A stretch of 17,312 bases of DNA from RUG754 sp964345365 (GTDB lineage Bacteria > Bacillota > Clostridia > Peptostreptococcales > Anaerovoracaceae): contig CAYFQR010000031.1 in the NCBI GenBank assembly GCA_964345365.1, forward strand, positions 1-17,312. Direction: 5' to 3'. The translations under genes were made by a program, and so were the position numbers. The notes beneath the pieces were generated by a model. It was not told the origin of the DNA and made no database searches. It saw only the letters and a program-made list of their open reading frames with translations. Below are positions 1 to 7,800 of the stretch, one piece after another; the stretch's first letter is position 1, and each line of letters starts with the position of its first letter.

Positions 1-1
1 T

Positions 2-97
2 TCGAGCAGGGAAGAATACACGTTTAATGAAAACGATCATCTCATCCTTGCAGGTGACCGCCTTAATTTCAACAAACTCATAGCGAAACAGCTGTAA
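2..97 (+). CDS. C-terminal end of a probable TrkA/KtrA-type (RCK_C) potassium-channel regulatory protein, partial
   Basis: Only the last 31 codons and a TAA stop are inside the window; the start lies to the left. The readable peptide contains DHLILAGDRLNFNKLIAKQL just before the stop. An acidic turn, a short hydrophobic strand ending in G-D, and a helix that closes the protein resemble the end of RCK_C/TrkA-C domains. In those domains this segment closes the ligand-binding subdomain of KtrA/TrkA-like potassium uptake regulators. This is a match of pattern over a very short stretch, so another protein ending in a similar strand-helix unit is possible. The coding frame itself is well supported by its amino-acid composition. 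Confidence 0.4.
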   Translation, partial: SSREEYTFNENDHLILAGDRLNFNKLIAKQL

Positions 98-168
98 TCT
101 TCCACATCAATTTCTTAGATATATCAAAAAACATACGGCAGATATCAAGCCCGGCTCCATAATAAACG

Positions 169-192
169 TTGAGGTGGTTTTACCCACCCCAA
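169..192 (-). terminator. Hairpin between two converging genes, possible weak terminator of nagB
   Basis: The arms at 169-177 and 184-192 form a 9-bp stem around a 6-nt loop. Read on the minus strand all nine positions pair, one as G-U; on the plus strand there is one mismatch. The T-tract after it on the minus strand is weak (CGTTTATT), so termination is uncertain. The site lies in the gap between the plus-strand fragment ending at 97 and nagB ending at 256. No gene is visible in this gap. Confidence 0.4.
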
Positions 193-255
193 CTATTGAC
201 AAAGAGCCTCAAATCCACTGTATGTTTTTATCGTTTTTTGTGATATGTTTATAGC

Positions 256-1005
256 TTACTTGTATGATTTCGGAAGCATGCTTGCAGCTTCTTCATCAAG
301 TATCAGGACAACATCTTGGTGATACTGAAGTATTGAAGCGGGAACTTCAGGTACGACAGGCCCGAAGAACGATTTATAGATGATTTCAGCTTTGTCTTCT
401 CCGGTAGCCATCATCAAAATCTTTTTTGCGGACATAACGGTACCGATGCCCATAGTGTATGCCGACGTCGGCACCTCGTCTATGGAATGAAAGAATCTCT
501 TATTGGCCTCTCTCGTCGATTCTTCCAATTCAACTTCGTGAGTATATTTAGGGAAGATGTTGCACGGCTCGTTGAAACCGATGTGCCCGTCATGACCGAT
601 TCCAAGGAGCTGAACATCTATGCCGCCCCATTCTTCGAGCGTTTTTTCGTATTCCTCACACATCTTTTTCGCATCCGTGGTAAGACCGTCGGGTACTATT
701 GTGTTTTCGGGTTTTATCGAGACGTGGTTGAAGAGGTTATCCTGCATGAAGAACCTGTAGCTCTGCGGGTGATTGGGAGACAGGCCCTTATATTCGTCCA
801 GATTCGCACTGCGAACCTCGGAAAAATCTATGAGGCCTTCTTTTTCTCTGCGTGCGAGTTCCTGATACAAAGGAATCGGGGTTGAGCCCGTCGCAAGACC
901 CAGTACAATATCTTTTTTCTTACCCATAATCTCTTGGAGTACGTCAGCGGCAAGCCTGCCGGCTTCTTTTTTATCCGCCGCAATAAGTATCTTTGTTTTA
1001 ATCAT
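256..1005 (-). CDS. nagB: Glucosamine-6-phosphate deaminase NagB
   Basis: This enzyme converts glucosamine-6-phosphate to fructose-6-phosphate and ammonia in the cytoplasm, the last step of amino-sugar catabolism before glycolysis. The 249-residue product carries the family hallmarks: LATGSTP near residues 37-43, NLDEY at 68-72, and GIGHDGHIGFNEP at 135-147. By alignment with known NagB, D70, D139, H141 and E146 are the catalytic set. The length fits the short bacterial form such as that of Bacillus rather than the 266-residue E. coli allosteric form. The ATG start is supported by an AGGGAG ribosome binding site at 1014-1019 with an 8-nt spacer. No nagA gene is adjacent, so it appears to be a single-gene unit. 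Confidence 0.95.
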   Translation of the reverse strand: MIKTKILIAADKKEAGRLAADVLQEIMGKKKDIVLGLATGSTPIPLYQELARREKEGLIDFSEVRSANLDEYKGLSPNHPQSYRFFMQDNLFNHVSIKPENTIVPDGLTTDAKKMCEEYEKTLEEWGGIDVQLLGIGHDGHIGFNEPCNIFPKYTHEVELEESTREANKRFFHSIDEVPTSAYTMGIGTVMSAKKILMMATGEDKAEIIYKSFFGPVVPEVPASILQYHQDVVLILDEEAASMLPKSYK

Positions 1006-1027
1006 AAAACCAACTCCCTATATTTAG

Positions 1028-1055
1028 ATTTTAACTGCCTTGCAGCCAATTACAA
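1028..1055 (-). promoter_or_regulatory. Possible nagB promoter
   Basis: On the minus strand TTGTAA (1055-1050) is followed after 16 nt by TAAAAT (1033-1028). This lies about 20 nt ahead of the nagB ribosome binding site. The spacer contains a small CTGC/GCAG inverted repeat that could be a protein site. The assignment rests on consensus resemblance alone in an AT-rich gap. Confidence 0.3.
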
Positions 1056-1170
1056 AACTATATTTTAATTGTAATACTAAATTATTAAAAAATCTATAGA
1101 ATACACCAAAAAATAATCGTTCGGTGTTCTGAAACTTCTATGTTCTACAAAATCTTACAACAGCAAAAAA

Positions 1171-1938
1171 TCATTCTATCATCAACCTGAAATCGCGCCT
1201 GTCACTGTCTAATATTCCGGCGTCTTTCATTTGTCTGAGTTCACGCATCATTGAAGTGCGTTCGACATGCAGGTATTCAGCAAGTTGACTGAGTGACATG
1301 GGCAGTGTGAATACTATCGTGGTAGCCTTGATATCTTCCTCCGTACTTCTCTGTTTCAGTTCCAGAGACCTGATATGTTTCAGATATGTTATCAGTTTTG
1401 CACGGATATTCGGTTGCCCTAAAATCGAAATGCGCAGTGAGAGCTCCTGCATCTTTTGTGCAGACATGATGAAAAGATTGCTGATTAATTGGCTGTGGTG
1501 GTTGCATACGTTCGTACAAGGCGCAACCACATGGTCGAAGTCCACAAACACAACGGTTGAATCTGTTTCCGCTGTAATCAGATATTCGCAGGCTTCAAGC
1601 GGCAGAGAAAATATGTCGCCGAATATGTCGCCCGCCTTGTATTTTTCGAGGAGAGAAGCAGAGCCTTCGGCATCCAGGAGCTCGAGCTTAGCCGTGCCTT
1701 CCCTCAAAAAAGCAATATTATGTACTTCATCACTTGAAACCGCTGAAGAGAAGGTTAAACAGCTTGTCGAAGCCTTAAAGGCTGACGGTTTCGACTTCAC
1801 TGTCGGAATCGACCCGATGACGCCTATTGTCGATGCTGACAGAGTCGTTTCGGCAGGTAAGGGAATCGGCGACAAGAAGAACATGAAACTTATTGAGGAT
1901 TTGGCCAAGCAGGCGGCTGATGCTTTCGGCTCGTTCAA
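1171..1938 (-). CDS. Crp/Fnr-family transcriptional regulator, N-terminally truncated, open frame extended by antisense sequence
   Basis: Genuine coding content runs from the stop at 1171 to about 1720. It holds the second half of a cyclic-nucleotide-binding-type beta barrel (YKAGDIFGDIF), the PCTNVCNHH segment common in clostridial Crp/Fnr proteins, the long dimer helix, and a C-terminal winged helix (LAEYLHVERTSMMREL) for DNA binding. About 45-50 N-terminal residues expected for the family are missing. Past about 1735 the frame stays open to a nominal start at 1938, but those residues are the reverse strand of an EtfA fragment and have no Crp character. No start codon with a ribosome binding site lies at the true domain edge. 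I infer a 5'-deleted pseudogene or a chimeric ORF. Family members often control redox, oxygen or NO responses; the effector here is unknown. Confidence 0.75.
   Translation of the reverse strand: MNEPKASAACLAKSSISFMFFLSPIPLPAETTLSASTIGVIGSIPTVKSKPSAFKASTSCLTFSSAVSSDEVHNIAFLREGTAKLELLDAEGSASLLEKYKAGDIFGDIFSLPLEACEYLITAETDSTVVFVDFDHVVAPCTNVCNHHSQLISNLFIMSAQKMQELSLRISILGQPNIRAKLITYLKHIRSLELKQRSTEEDIKATTIVFTLPMSLSQLAEYLHVERTSMMRELRQMKDAGILDSDRRDFRLMIE
1736..1915 (+). pseudogene. Internal fragment of an electron-transfer flavoprotein alpha subunit (EtfA/FixB)
   Basis: About 60 codons read as part of the EtfA C-terminal half. The diagnostic stretch is VDADRVVSAGKGIGDKKN followed by MKLIEDLAKQ, which matches the known [DE]AD-x-VVSGGRG-[LI]G-x-x-[EK]N-[FM]KLIE-[ED]LA pattern at the entry to the FAD-binding domain. 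Both ends are missing: on the left it abuts the reverse-strand Crp/Fnr fragment, and on the right it passes in frame into flavodiiron sequence where the FAD-binding core should follow. The piece has no start codon of its own. An intact EtfA would pair with EtfB to shuttle electrons from flavin dehydrogenases; this fragment cannot. The left edge is uncertain by perhaps 20 nt. Confidence 0.65.
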
Positions 1939-2452
1939 ATCTCTCGACGGCGTTCTCTTTGCCGATGAGGTAAATTTCGACAGAGATTGGATTGACGAAG
2001 CGAGGAGATATTACACCAATATCGTAGGTAAATACGGCCCTGAGGTTATGCACCTTTTGAAAAAGGCACAGACTATAGACATCAAGATTCTTTATCCTCT
2101 ACACGGGCCTATTTGGTGAAAAAACCTCGGATACATCATCGACAAATACATCCACTGGGCTACTTATGAGCCTGAGGAGAAGGGCGTACTTGTAGTTTAT
2201 GCTTCGATGTACGGAAATACTGAAACCGCAGCACAGATATTAGGCGCCAAGCTTCACGAAAAGGGTATGCACAAGATAAGAATGTATGATGTCTCCAAGA
2301 CCCATACTTCATATCTTATTGCGGAGGCGTTTAAGTACAGCCACATGGCTCTCCTTTCGGTAACATATAACCTCAATCTCTTCCCGCCTATGGAGAATTT
2401 CGTGCAGGATATGAAGAGATTGAATCTGCAAAAGAGAGTTGTGGGAATTGAA
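1916..2452 (+). pseudogene. Internal fragment of a second flavodiiron protein, with an in-frame stop
   Basis: About 179 codons align with residues 165-345 of the intact flavodiiron protein at 8378-10243. They start at the ADAFG iron-ligand region, continue through FADEVNFD, DEARRYY, IVGKYG and PLHGPIW (last histidine ligand), and enter the flavodoxin domain (YASMYGNTE, the FMN phosphate loop). The first 160 or so residues, including the H-x-E-x-D-H iron-binding motif, and the end of the flavodoxin domain are absent. A TGA at 2117-2119 stands where the intact paralogue has arginine, after PLHGPIW and PLHGFVW respectively. The sequences are too different for a recent local copy. In-frame fusion edges at about 1916 (EtfA side) and 2452 (PhoU side) mark it as a remnant. 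Confidence 0.85.
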
Positions 2453-3001
2453 TGCGACACGGATCTTGCCGAAAAAGTTGCGGTGATAGATAACGAGATA
2501 GATGAAAAAGAGAGAACAATCGAAACTCTCTGTCTTAAACTCATACTTCATCAACAGCCGGTAGCACGTGACTTAAGGCAGATTTCCGCTGCCCTTAAGA
2601 TGATTACGGATATGGAGAGAATAGGGGACCAGGCAGAAGATATCGCAGAGATAATATGCCTGATGAACGGAGAATTCTCCGGGAATGAGCCGGTTTTAGA
2701 AGAAATGGCTAAAGCAACCATAAAAATGGTTACAGAAAGTGTTGACGCATTCGTCTCTCATGATATAGAATTAGCTGAGAGGGTAATAAAAGGAGACGAT
2801 GCCGTTGACAGCTATTTTGACAATATAAAAAAACAGCTCATTAACGGCATCGAGGAAAAGAAAATAGACGGTGAAGTGGCACTTGACTGCCTTATGATAG
2901 CTAAATATCTTGAGCGTATAGGGGATCATGCCGTGAATATTGCCGAATGGGTAATATATTCTGTCACCGGAATACACAAAAGCAGCGAAATACCCTCCTA
3001 A
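2207..3001 (+). CDS. phoU: PhoU-family phosphate regulator lacking its N-terminus, fused in frame behind a flavodoxin remnant
   Basis: The real PhoU content starts near 2453 and runs to the TAA at 2999-3001, about 182 residues. It includes the signatures DEKERTIE, QQPVARDLRQIS, AALKMITDMERIGDQAEDI and, in the second three-helix repeat, IAKYLERIGDHAVNIAEW. A full PhoU is about 215-225 residues, so some 38 N-terminal residues are lost. The open frame extends upstream to an ATG at 2207, but that methionine is the internal M of a flavodoxin ASMYGNTE loop and has no ribosome binding site. PhoU normally represses the PhoR-PhoB phosphate response and acts with the Pst transporter; no pst genes are near. 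The reading frame is undamaged after the junction, so a chimeric product cannot be excluded, but I favour a pseudogene. Confidence 0.8.
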   Translation: MYGNTETAAQILGAKLHEKGMHKIRMYDVSKTHTSYLIAEAFKYSHMALLSVTYNLNLFPPMENFVQDMKRLNLQKRVVGIECDTDLAEKVAVIDNEIDEKERTIETLCLKLILHQQPVARDLRQISAALKMITDMERIGDQAEDIAEIICLMNGEFSGNEPVLEEMAKATIKMVTESVDAFVSHDIELAERVIKGDDAVDSYFDNIKKQLINGIEEKKIDGEVALDCLMIAKYLERIGDHAVNIAEWVIYSVTGIHKSSEIPS

Positions 3002-3012
3002 ACGGAGAGGAA

Positions 3013-3840
3013 ATGAAAACAAAAAGAATTTTGACGGTGCAGGACATTTCCTGCGTGGGACAGTGTTCTATTACTGTGGCACTCCCGATAATCTCGGCAT
3101 GCGGCATTGAAACATGCATACTTCCTTCAGCAATCTTGTCAACACATACAGGCGGATTTACGGGTTGGACATTCAGAGACCTTGAAGAGGATATGCCGCT
3201 TATTTTGAAACATTGGATGTCGGAGGGCATAGACTTTGATGCCGTATACACCGGCTACCTCGGTGGACTTAAGCAGGTTGACCATGTGATTGATATAATG
3301 GATTCCGTAAAGAAACCGGAAGGGCCTGTTATAGTCGACCCCGTTATGGCTGACGGGGGGGAGCTTTACAGCGGGTATGAGATGGACTATGTGGAGAAGA
3401 TAAAAGAGCTTTGTGCAAGGGCCGATTTCATACTCCCGAATCTGTCAGAGGCTTGTTTTTTGACAGGCACGGAATTTCGCGCGGAGTATGATAAAGCATA
3501 TGTCAAACGGATTTTAGACAAGCTGGATGAGCAGTTTGAAGGCAGCGTTATTATCACGGGGGTTGAGTTTGAAACCGGTGAAAAGGGCGTGGTGCTGTCC
3601 CATGAAGGACAGCGTTACAGCATTAAACATGAGAAGGTTTCCGGTGAGTTCAGCGGCGCGGGCGACACATTCGCATCCACATTCGTAGGCATGCTGATTA
3701 GAGGCAAGCCTGTGCTTGATGCCGTCAAAGCGGCAGCGGACTTCGCTCTTATCTGCGTTCTTAACACTGTAGGAGACGGCTCGCATACCTACGGGCTTCT
3801 TTATGAAGAAAAGATACCGGAGCTTATCAAGATGTTTTAA
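3013..3840 (+). CDS. pdxK: Pyridoxamine/pyridoxal kinase-like protein (PfkB/ThiD-like ribokinase fold)
   Basis: The 275-residue product belongs to the pyridoxal kinase branch of the ribokinase superfamily, which phosphorylates B6 vitamers for PLP salvage. Visible landmarks are the N-terminal ILTVQDISCVGQCS strand and loop, the THTGG segment near residues 44-48, DPVMADGG at 109-116, and GEFSGAGDTF at 211-220, the anion-hole loop with the likely catalytic D218. An upstream in-frame start at 2947 would lie inside phoU; the ATG at 3013 is preferred because GGAGAGG lies just before it and the product then begins at the domain edge. It starts 11 nt after the phoU stop, so it was probably transcribed with that gene. 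With the region upstream rearranged, its present promoter is not evident. ThiD (HMP kinase) is a less likely alternative. Confidence 0.85.
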   Translation: MKTKRILTVQDISCVGQCSITVALPIISACGIETCILPSAILSTHTGGFTGWTFRDLEEDMPLILKHWMSEGIDFDAVYTGYLGGLKQVDHVIDIMDSVKKPEGPVIVDPVMADGGELYSGYEMDYVEKIKELCARADFILPNLSEACFLTGTEFRAEYDKAYVKRILDKLDEQFEGSVIITGVEFETGEKGVVLSHEGQRYSIKHEKVSGEFSGAGDTFASTFVGMLIRGKPVLDAVKAAADFALICVLNTVGDGSHTYGLLYEEKIPELIKMF

Positions 3841-3924
3841 GATTGATTGAAAAAGTGTATTCGGTTAAGATAAGAAAGTGTTAAAAAAACAAAAAAATAA
3901 GTCTGAAAAATATTGTAATAGATT

Positions 3925-3960
3925 AACCGAGAGGCATGAATCAAGACCTTTCGGTTTTTT
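3925..3960 (+). terminator. Rho-independent terminator after the pyridoxamine kinase gene
   Basis: AACCGAGAGG (3925-3934) pairs with CCTTTCGGTT (3947-3956) as a 10-bp stem with one G-U pair and a 12-nt loop, followed by a T-run to 3960. The rest of the gap from 3841 to 4088 is AT-rich and holds only the promoter described next. Confidence 0.85.
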
Positions 3961-4030
3961 ATACCGTGAAGCACATTGTGAAAAATGCCGAAATCGTAGC
4001 AAAAGATTTGTTTCATTAGCAGCTTGACTG

Positions 4031-4039
4031 TGGTATAAT
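4031..4039 (+). promoter_or_regulatory. Extended -10 promoter of the ABC exporter operon
   Basis: TGGTATAAT at 4031-4039 has a perfect -10 hexamer with the TGn extension. No good -35 is seen at 17 nt (TTTCAT). The predicted transcript starts near 4046 and reaches the GGAG ribosome binding site at 4078-4081. The wider element TGTGGTA-x-AAT recurs ahead of the gene at 15950. Confidence 0.6.
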
Positions 4040-4088
4040 ACTAAAATGTGTAACTATCGCACAGGACAAAGAAAAACGGAGAAAAAGG

Positions 4089-4790
4089 ATGGCGTTTGTT
4101 AAATTTGAACATGTTAAAAAAATATATAAGATGGGCGAGGTCAAGATAGAGGCGCTCAGGGACGCCAATTTTGAAATCGAAAAGGGCGAGATTTGCGTCA
4201 TAGTAGGCCCTTCGGGTGCAGGTAAGACGACCTTGCTTAATATTTTAGGAGGTATGGATACCCTTTCCGGCGGTCATGTTTACTTAGACGGAAAAGATAT
4301 TTCCAAGTTCAATACAAAGCAGCTGACACGTTACAGACGATATGAAATCGGCTTCGTTTTTCAATTCTATAACCTCGTTCAAAATCTGACGGCTGTTGAA
4401 AACGTATCTCTTGCTACTCAGATTTGCCTCAATCCTATGGACCCTAAAGAGGCGATGAGAAAAGTCGGTCTCGAGGACAGGATGGACAATTTCCCGACTC
4501 AGCTTTCAGGCGGAGAGCAGCAGCGTGTTGCGATTGCAAGAGCTCTTGCAAAGAATCCGAAATTGCTCTTATGCGACGAGCCTACGGGAGCACTTGACTA
4601 TAACACAGGCAAGGCCATACTTAAACTGCTGCAGGACACGGCTCATGAAACAGGGATGACGGTTGTTATTATAACGCATAACACCGCTATCACGCCTATG
4701 GCCGACAGAATAATAAGGGTAAAAAACGGCACGATAAGTTCCGTAGAGCTTAATGAAAACAGGGTTCCGGTGGAAATGATAGAGTGGTAA
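4089..4790 (+). CDS. ABC transporter ATP-binding protein (LolD/MacB-type)
   Basis: This 233-residue ATPase drives the FtsX-type permease encoded next to it at the cytoplasmic membrane. It shows Walker A GPSGAGKT at 40-47, the Q-loop at Q92, the signature LSGGEQQRVAIARAL from 139, Walker B LLLCDEPTGALD at 159-170 with catalytic E164, and the H-loop H197. The spacing and the phrase DEPTGALD are typical of the LolD/MacB/SalX branch, which exports peptides or lipoproteins or transmits mechanical signals rather than importing solutes. The start is fixed by GGAG seven nt upstream and by the promoter just before it. A 25-nt gap separates it from the permease, so the two form an operon. The substrate cannot be told from the sequence. 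Confidence 0.93.
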   Translation: MAFVKFEHVKKIYKMGEVKIEALRDANFEIEKGEICVIVGPSGAGKTTLLNILGGMDTLSGGHVYLDGKDISKFNTKQLTRYRRYEIGFVFQFYNLVQNLTAVENVSLATQICLNPMDPKEAMRKVGLEDRMDNFPTQLSGGEQQRVAIARALAKNPKLLLCDEPTGALDYNTGKAILKLLQDTAHETGMTVVIITHNTAITPMADRIIRVKNGTISSVELNENRVPVEMIEW

Positions 4791-4815
4791 CACATTTATA
4801 TATAGGTGAGTTATA

Positions 4816-7800
4816 ATGATGAAAGACATGATGGATAGATCCACACTTCGTGAGATACAGGGAAGCTTCTCGAGATGGATTGCGATACTGGCGATTGTTG
4901 CTCTCGGAGTTGGATTTTTTAGTGGTCTGAAGGTGTGCAGAGAAGCTTTTTTGCATACGGGAGATGAATATCTGAAAGCTCATAATCTATATGATTTTGA
5001 GCTTATTTCAACGCTTGGAATCGAAGATGCGAATGTCGAGGAAGTTATGACTGTCGACGGGATAGAGTATGCGGAGGCTACGCGTTCCACCGACATAATA
5101 TACTTGGTTGAAGGTAAAAACGGAAACAGTGAGAATACGGGCGAAAAGGTAGCTAAACTCGGCACTGTCAGCAAAAAAATAAATAAGCTTAATTTAATTT
5201 CGGGCAGGCGCCCCAGAGGGAAGGACGAAATAGTTGTAGACGCGGACAGATTCGATGACTCATATATAGGTGAAAAGGTGATTTTCACGAAAAGCAACGA
5301 CAAGGACACTCTCGATATGCTCAGGATTAAAGAATTCACCATAGTCGGACGTGTCAAGTCACCTCTTTTTTTGAACTATGAGAGGGGTTCGACATCGCTT
5401 TTGGACGGAAGTGTGAACTGCTTCATGTATGTTAATGAGGAAGCATGGAAGCTGGACTATTACACGGAGATGTACGTTACATTAAGCGAAAAAGCGGAAC
5501 TGTATTCTGACGAATACGATGAGCTCATATCGGCAAAAGAAGACAGCATTGAAGAGGCTTTCGAGAGCGCCGCGATAACCAGATATAACGATATACTCAA
5601 AGAAGCGAACGATAAATTGGATGATGCCGAAAAGAAGCTTGCAAAAGGCAGAAAAGAGATTGCCGATGCGGAGCGAAAGCTTGCCGACGGAGAAGCAGAA
5701 ATCAATTCGAATATTAAAAAGATAAGAGACGCAAAAAAAGAAATTGAAGATAATGAACAGAAATTAAACGAAGCAAAAGAAAAAATAGAGGATGCGGAAG
5801 CCGAGCTTGACTCAAAGGCCGAGGAGCTCGAGAAGGGCAAGGACTTCATGCCGCCCGAGCAGTATGAATACGCAAAGGCTGAAATAGAAGCGGGCTACAA
5901 AGAGATTGCGAAACAAAAGAAGGAATATGAAAAAGGCATCGATAAGATAAAAAAAGCAAAACGCGATATAGCGAAAGGCGAAGAAGAAATCCTTAAGGGC
6001 AGGAAGAAGATAGAGGACGCCAAGAAGGAGGTAAACGAAGGCAAAGAAAAGATTAAGAAAAATACGAAAAAACTGAAAAAAGCCAAGAGAGATGTCAAGG
6101 ACATAGAAGAACCCGACACCTATATTCTTACGCGTGAAAAGAATATAGGTTATGTTTGCTTTGATAACGACATAAACATCGTTGAAGGAATCGCAAAGAT
6201 ATTCCCGTTATTCTTTTTCCTCGTTGCCGCTCTCGTTGTTATGACAACCATGACGAGAATGGTCGATGAACACAGGACTCAGATAGGTGTCATGAAGGCT
6301 CTCGGTTTTTCAAAGACAAAGATAATGAATAAATATCTTTTCTACGCCGTCAGTGCCGCCCTAATCGGAGGTTTAGGAGGCTTCGCGGCGGGGATGCATG
6401 TTTTCCCTTATGTAATTTGGAAAGCGTACGGGATAATGTACGGATTCACTGACCTCTTATATGTATTAAATATCAGATTAGGTGTTATTTCTATAGCAGC
6501 TTCGCTTATATGCGTAATCTGGGCGAGCTTCTTCAGCTTCTATAAGGAGTTTGGAGAAGTTCCGGCGGAGCTTATCAGACCTAAGGCACCTGCCCACGGT
6601 AAACGAATCTTCTTGGAACGCATTAAATTCATTTGGAACAGGATGAGTTTCTTACATAAAGTTTCCGCAAGGAATATCTTCAGGTATAAAAAACGATTTT
6701 TTATGATGGTAATGGGCATTTCCGGTTGTACTGCACTTCTTGTTACGGGCTTCGGAATATCCGACTCGATAAAAAATGTCGTTGATATGCAATACGAAAA
6801 TGTATTTAAGGCAAATTACATAGTCAGCTTTGAAGACAATCCGGATCAGGAAGAGAAAGCTGATTTTGAAACAGATAACTTTAGAGTCGTTAGGGATTCC
6901 CTGTTCGTATACACGGTATCAATGGATGCGACTAACGACGGACAGACAAGATCTGTAAACCTCGTAGCTATCGGTGATGATACATTGGAGCAGTTAGAAG
7001 ATAGAAATGGCGACGGAGGTCTCAACAGCTTTATCGATCTCCATACGGAAGACGGGGAACCGATAGATTATCCGGGCAAAGGCGAGTGTGTGATAAATAC
7101 AAACCTCGCGAAGCGCCTTAATTTCAAAACAGGAGATATAATCAACCTTAAAGACAGCGATATGAATGAAATATCCGCAAAGATTGTAGGGCTGAGCGAA
7201 AATTACGTCTATAATTACATGTATATCAACTCTGCGACATACGAAGAACAGACCGGCAAAAAATTCGAGGAAAATACAGCCTATGTGCTTTGCTACTCGG
7301 ATAAAGACGGAAACGAAACAGCTGATGAGATTGAAAACGGAGAAGTAGAGTATACATACGAGTCCGACCCTATTCTCAGTTATAGCGAAGGTGGAGCATA
7401 TCTGATGAATGCGGATAATGTCTCAAGCGTATCAATAACAGAGGACTTCAAAGACAGAATAGGGAATATGATGAAATCGCTCGACTATGTCATCGCACTC
7501 ATTATTATCTGTGCAGGTGCGCTTGCGTTTATCGTCCTGTATAATCTGACAAATATTAATATCACCGAAAGAATCAGAGAAATTGCAACTATCAAGGTTC
7601 TCGGATTTTATCCGAACGAAACGGCGCAATATGTTTTCAGAGAAAATATTGCACTCACCTCGATTTCGGCTGCGGTAGGTTTGCCGCTCGGCTATGCTTT
7701 GCATAACTTTGTCATGAATCAGATTACCGTGGACATGATAAGCTTCGATATACGCATCGAAATTGTGAGCTATATTCTTGCGGTGGCGCTTACCTTCGTG

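Noticed and set aside
2117..2119. TGA read as selenocysteine or tryptophan
   Set aside because: The aligned residue in the intact flavodiiron protein is arginine, no SECIS-like hairpin is evident, and the surrounding gene lacks both ends.
1298..2119. A 273-residue plus-strand gene
   Set aside because: Its first half is the reverse strand of the Crp/Fnr gene; only the part after about 1736 has protein-family content.
1916..2452. Recent duplication of the flavodiiron gene at 8378
   Set aside because: Protein similarity is clear but many codons differ, so the two are old paralogues or separately acquired genes.
2947..3012. Upstream start for the pyridoxamine kinase inside phoU
   Set aside because: The ATG at 3013 has the ribosome binding site and gives the normal family start; the extra residues are phoU codons read in another frame.
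5460..6119. Serine- and phenylalanine-rich minus-strand frames opposite the ABC permease
   Set aside because: They are the reverse reading of the Lys/Glu-rich coiled coil; low-complexity composition explains the long open frames.
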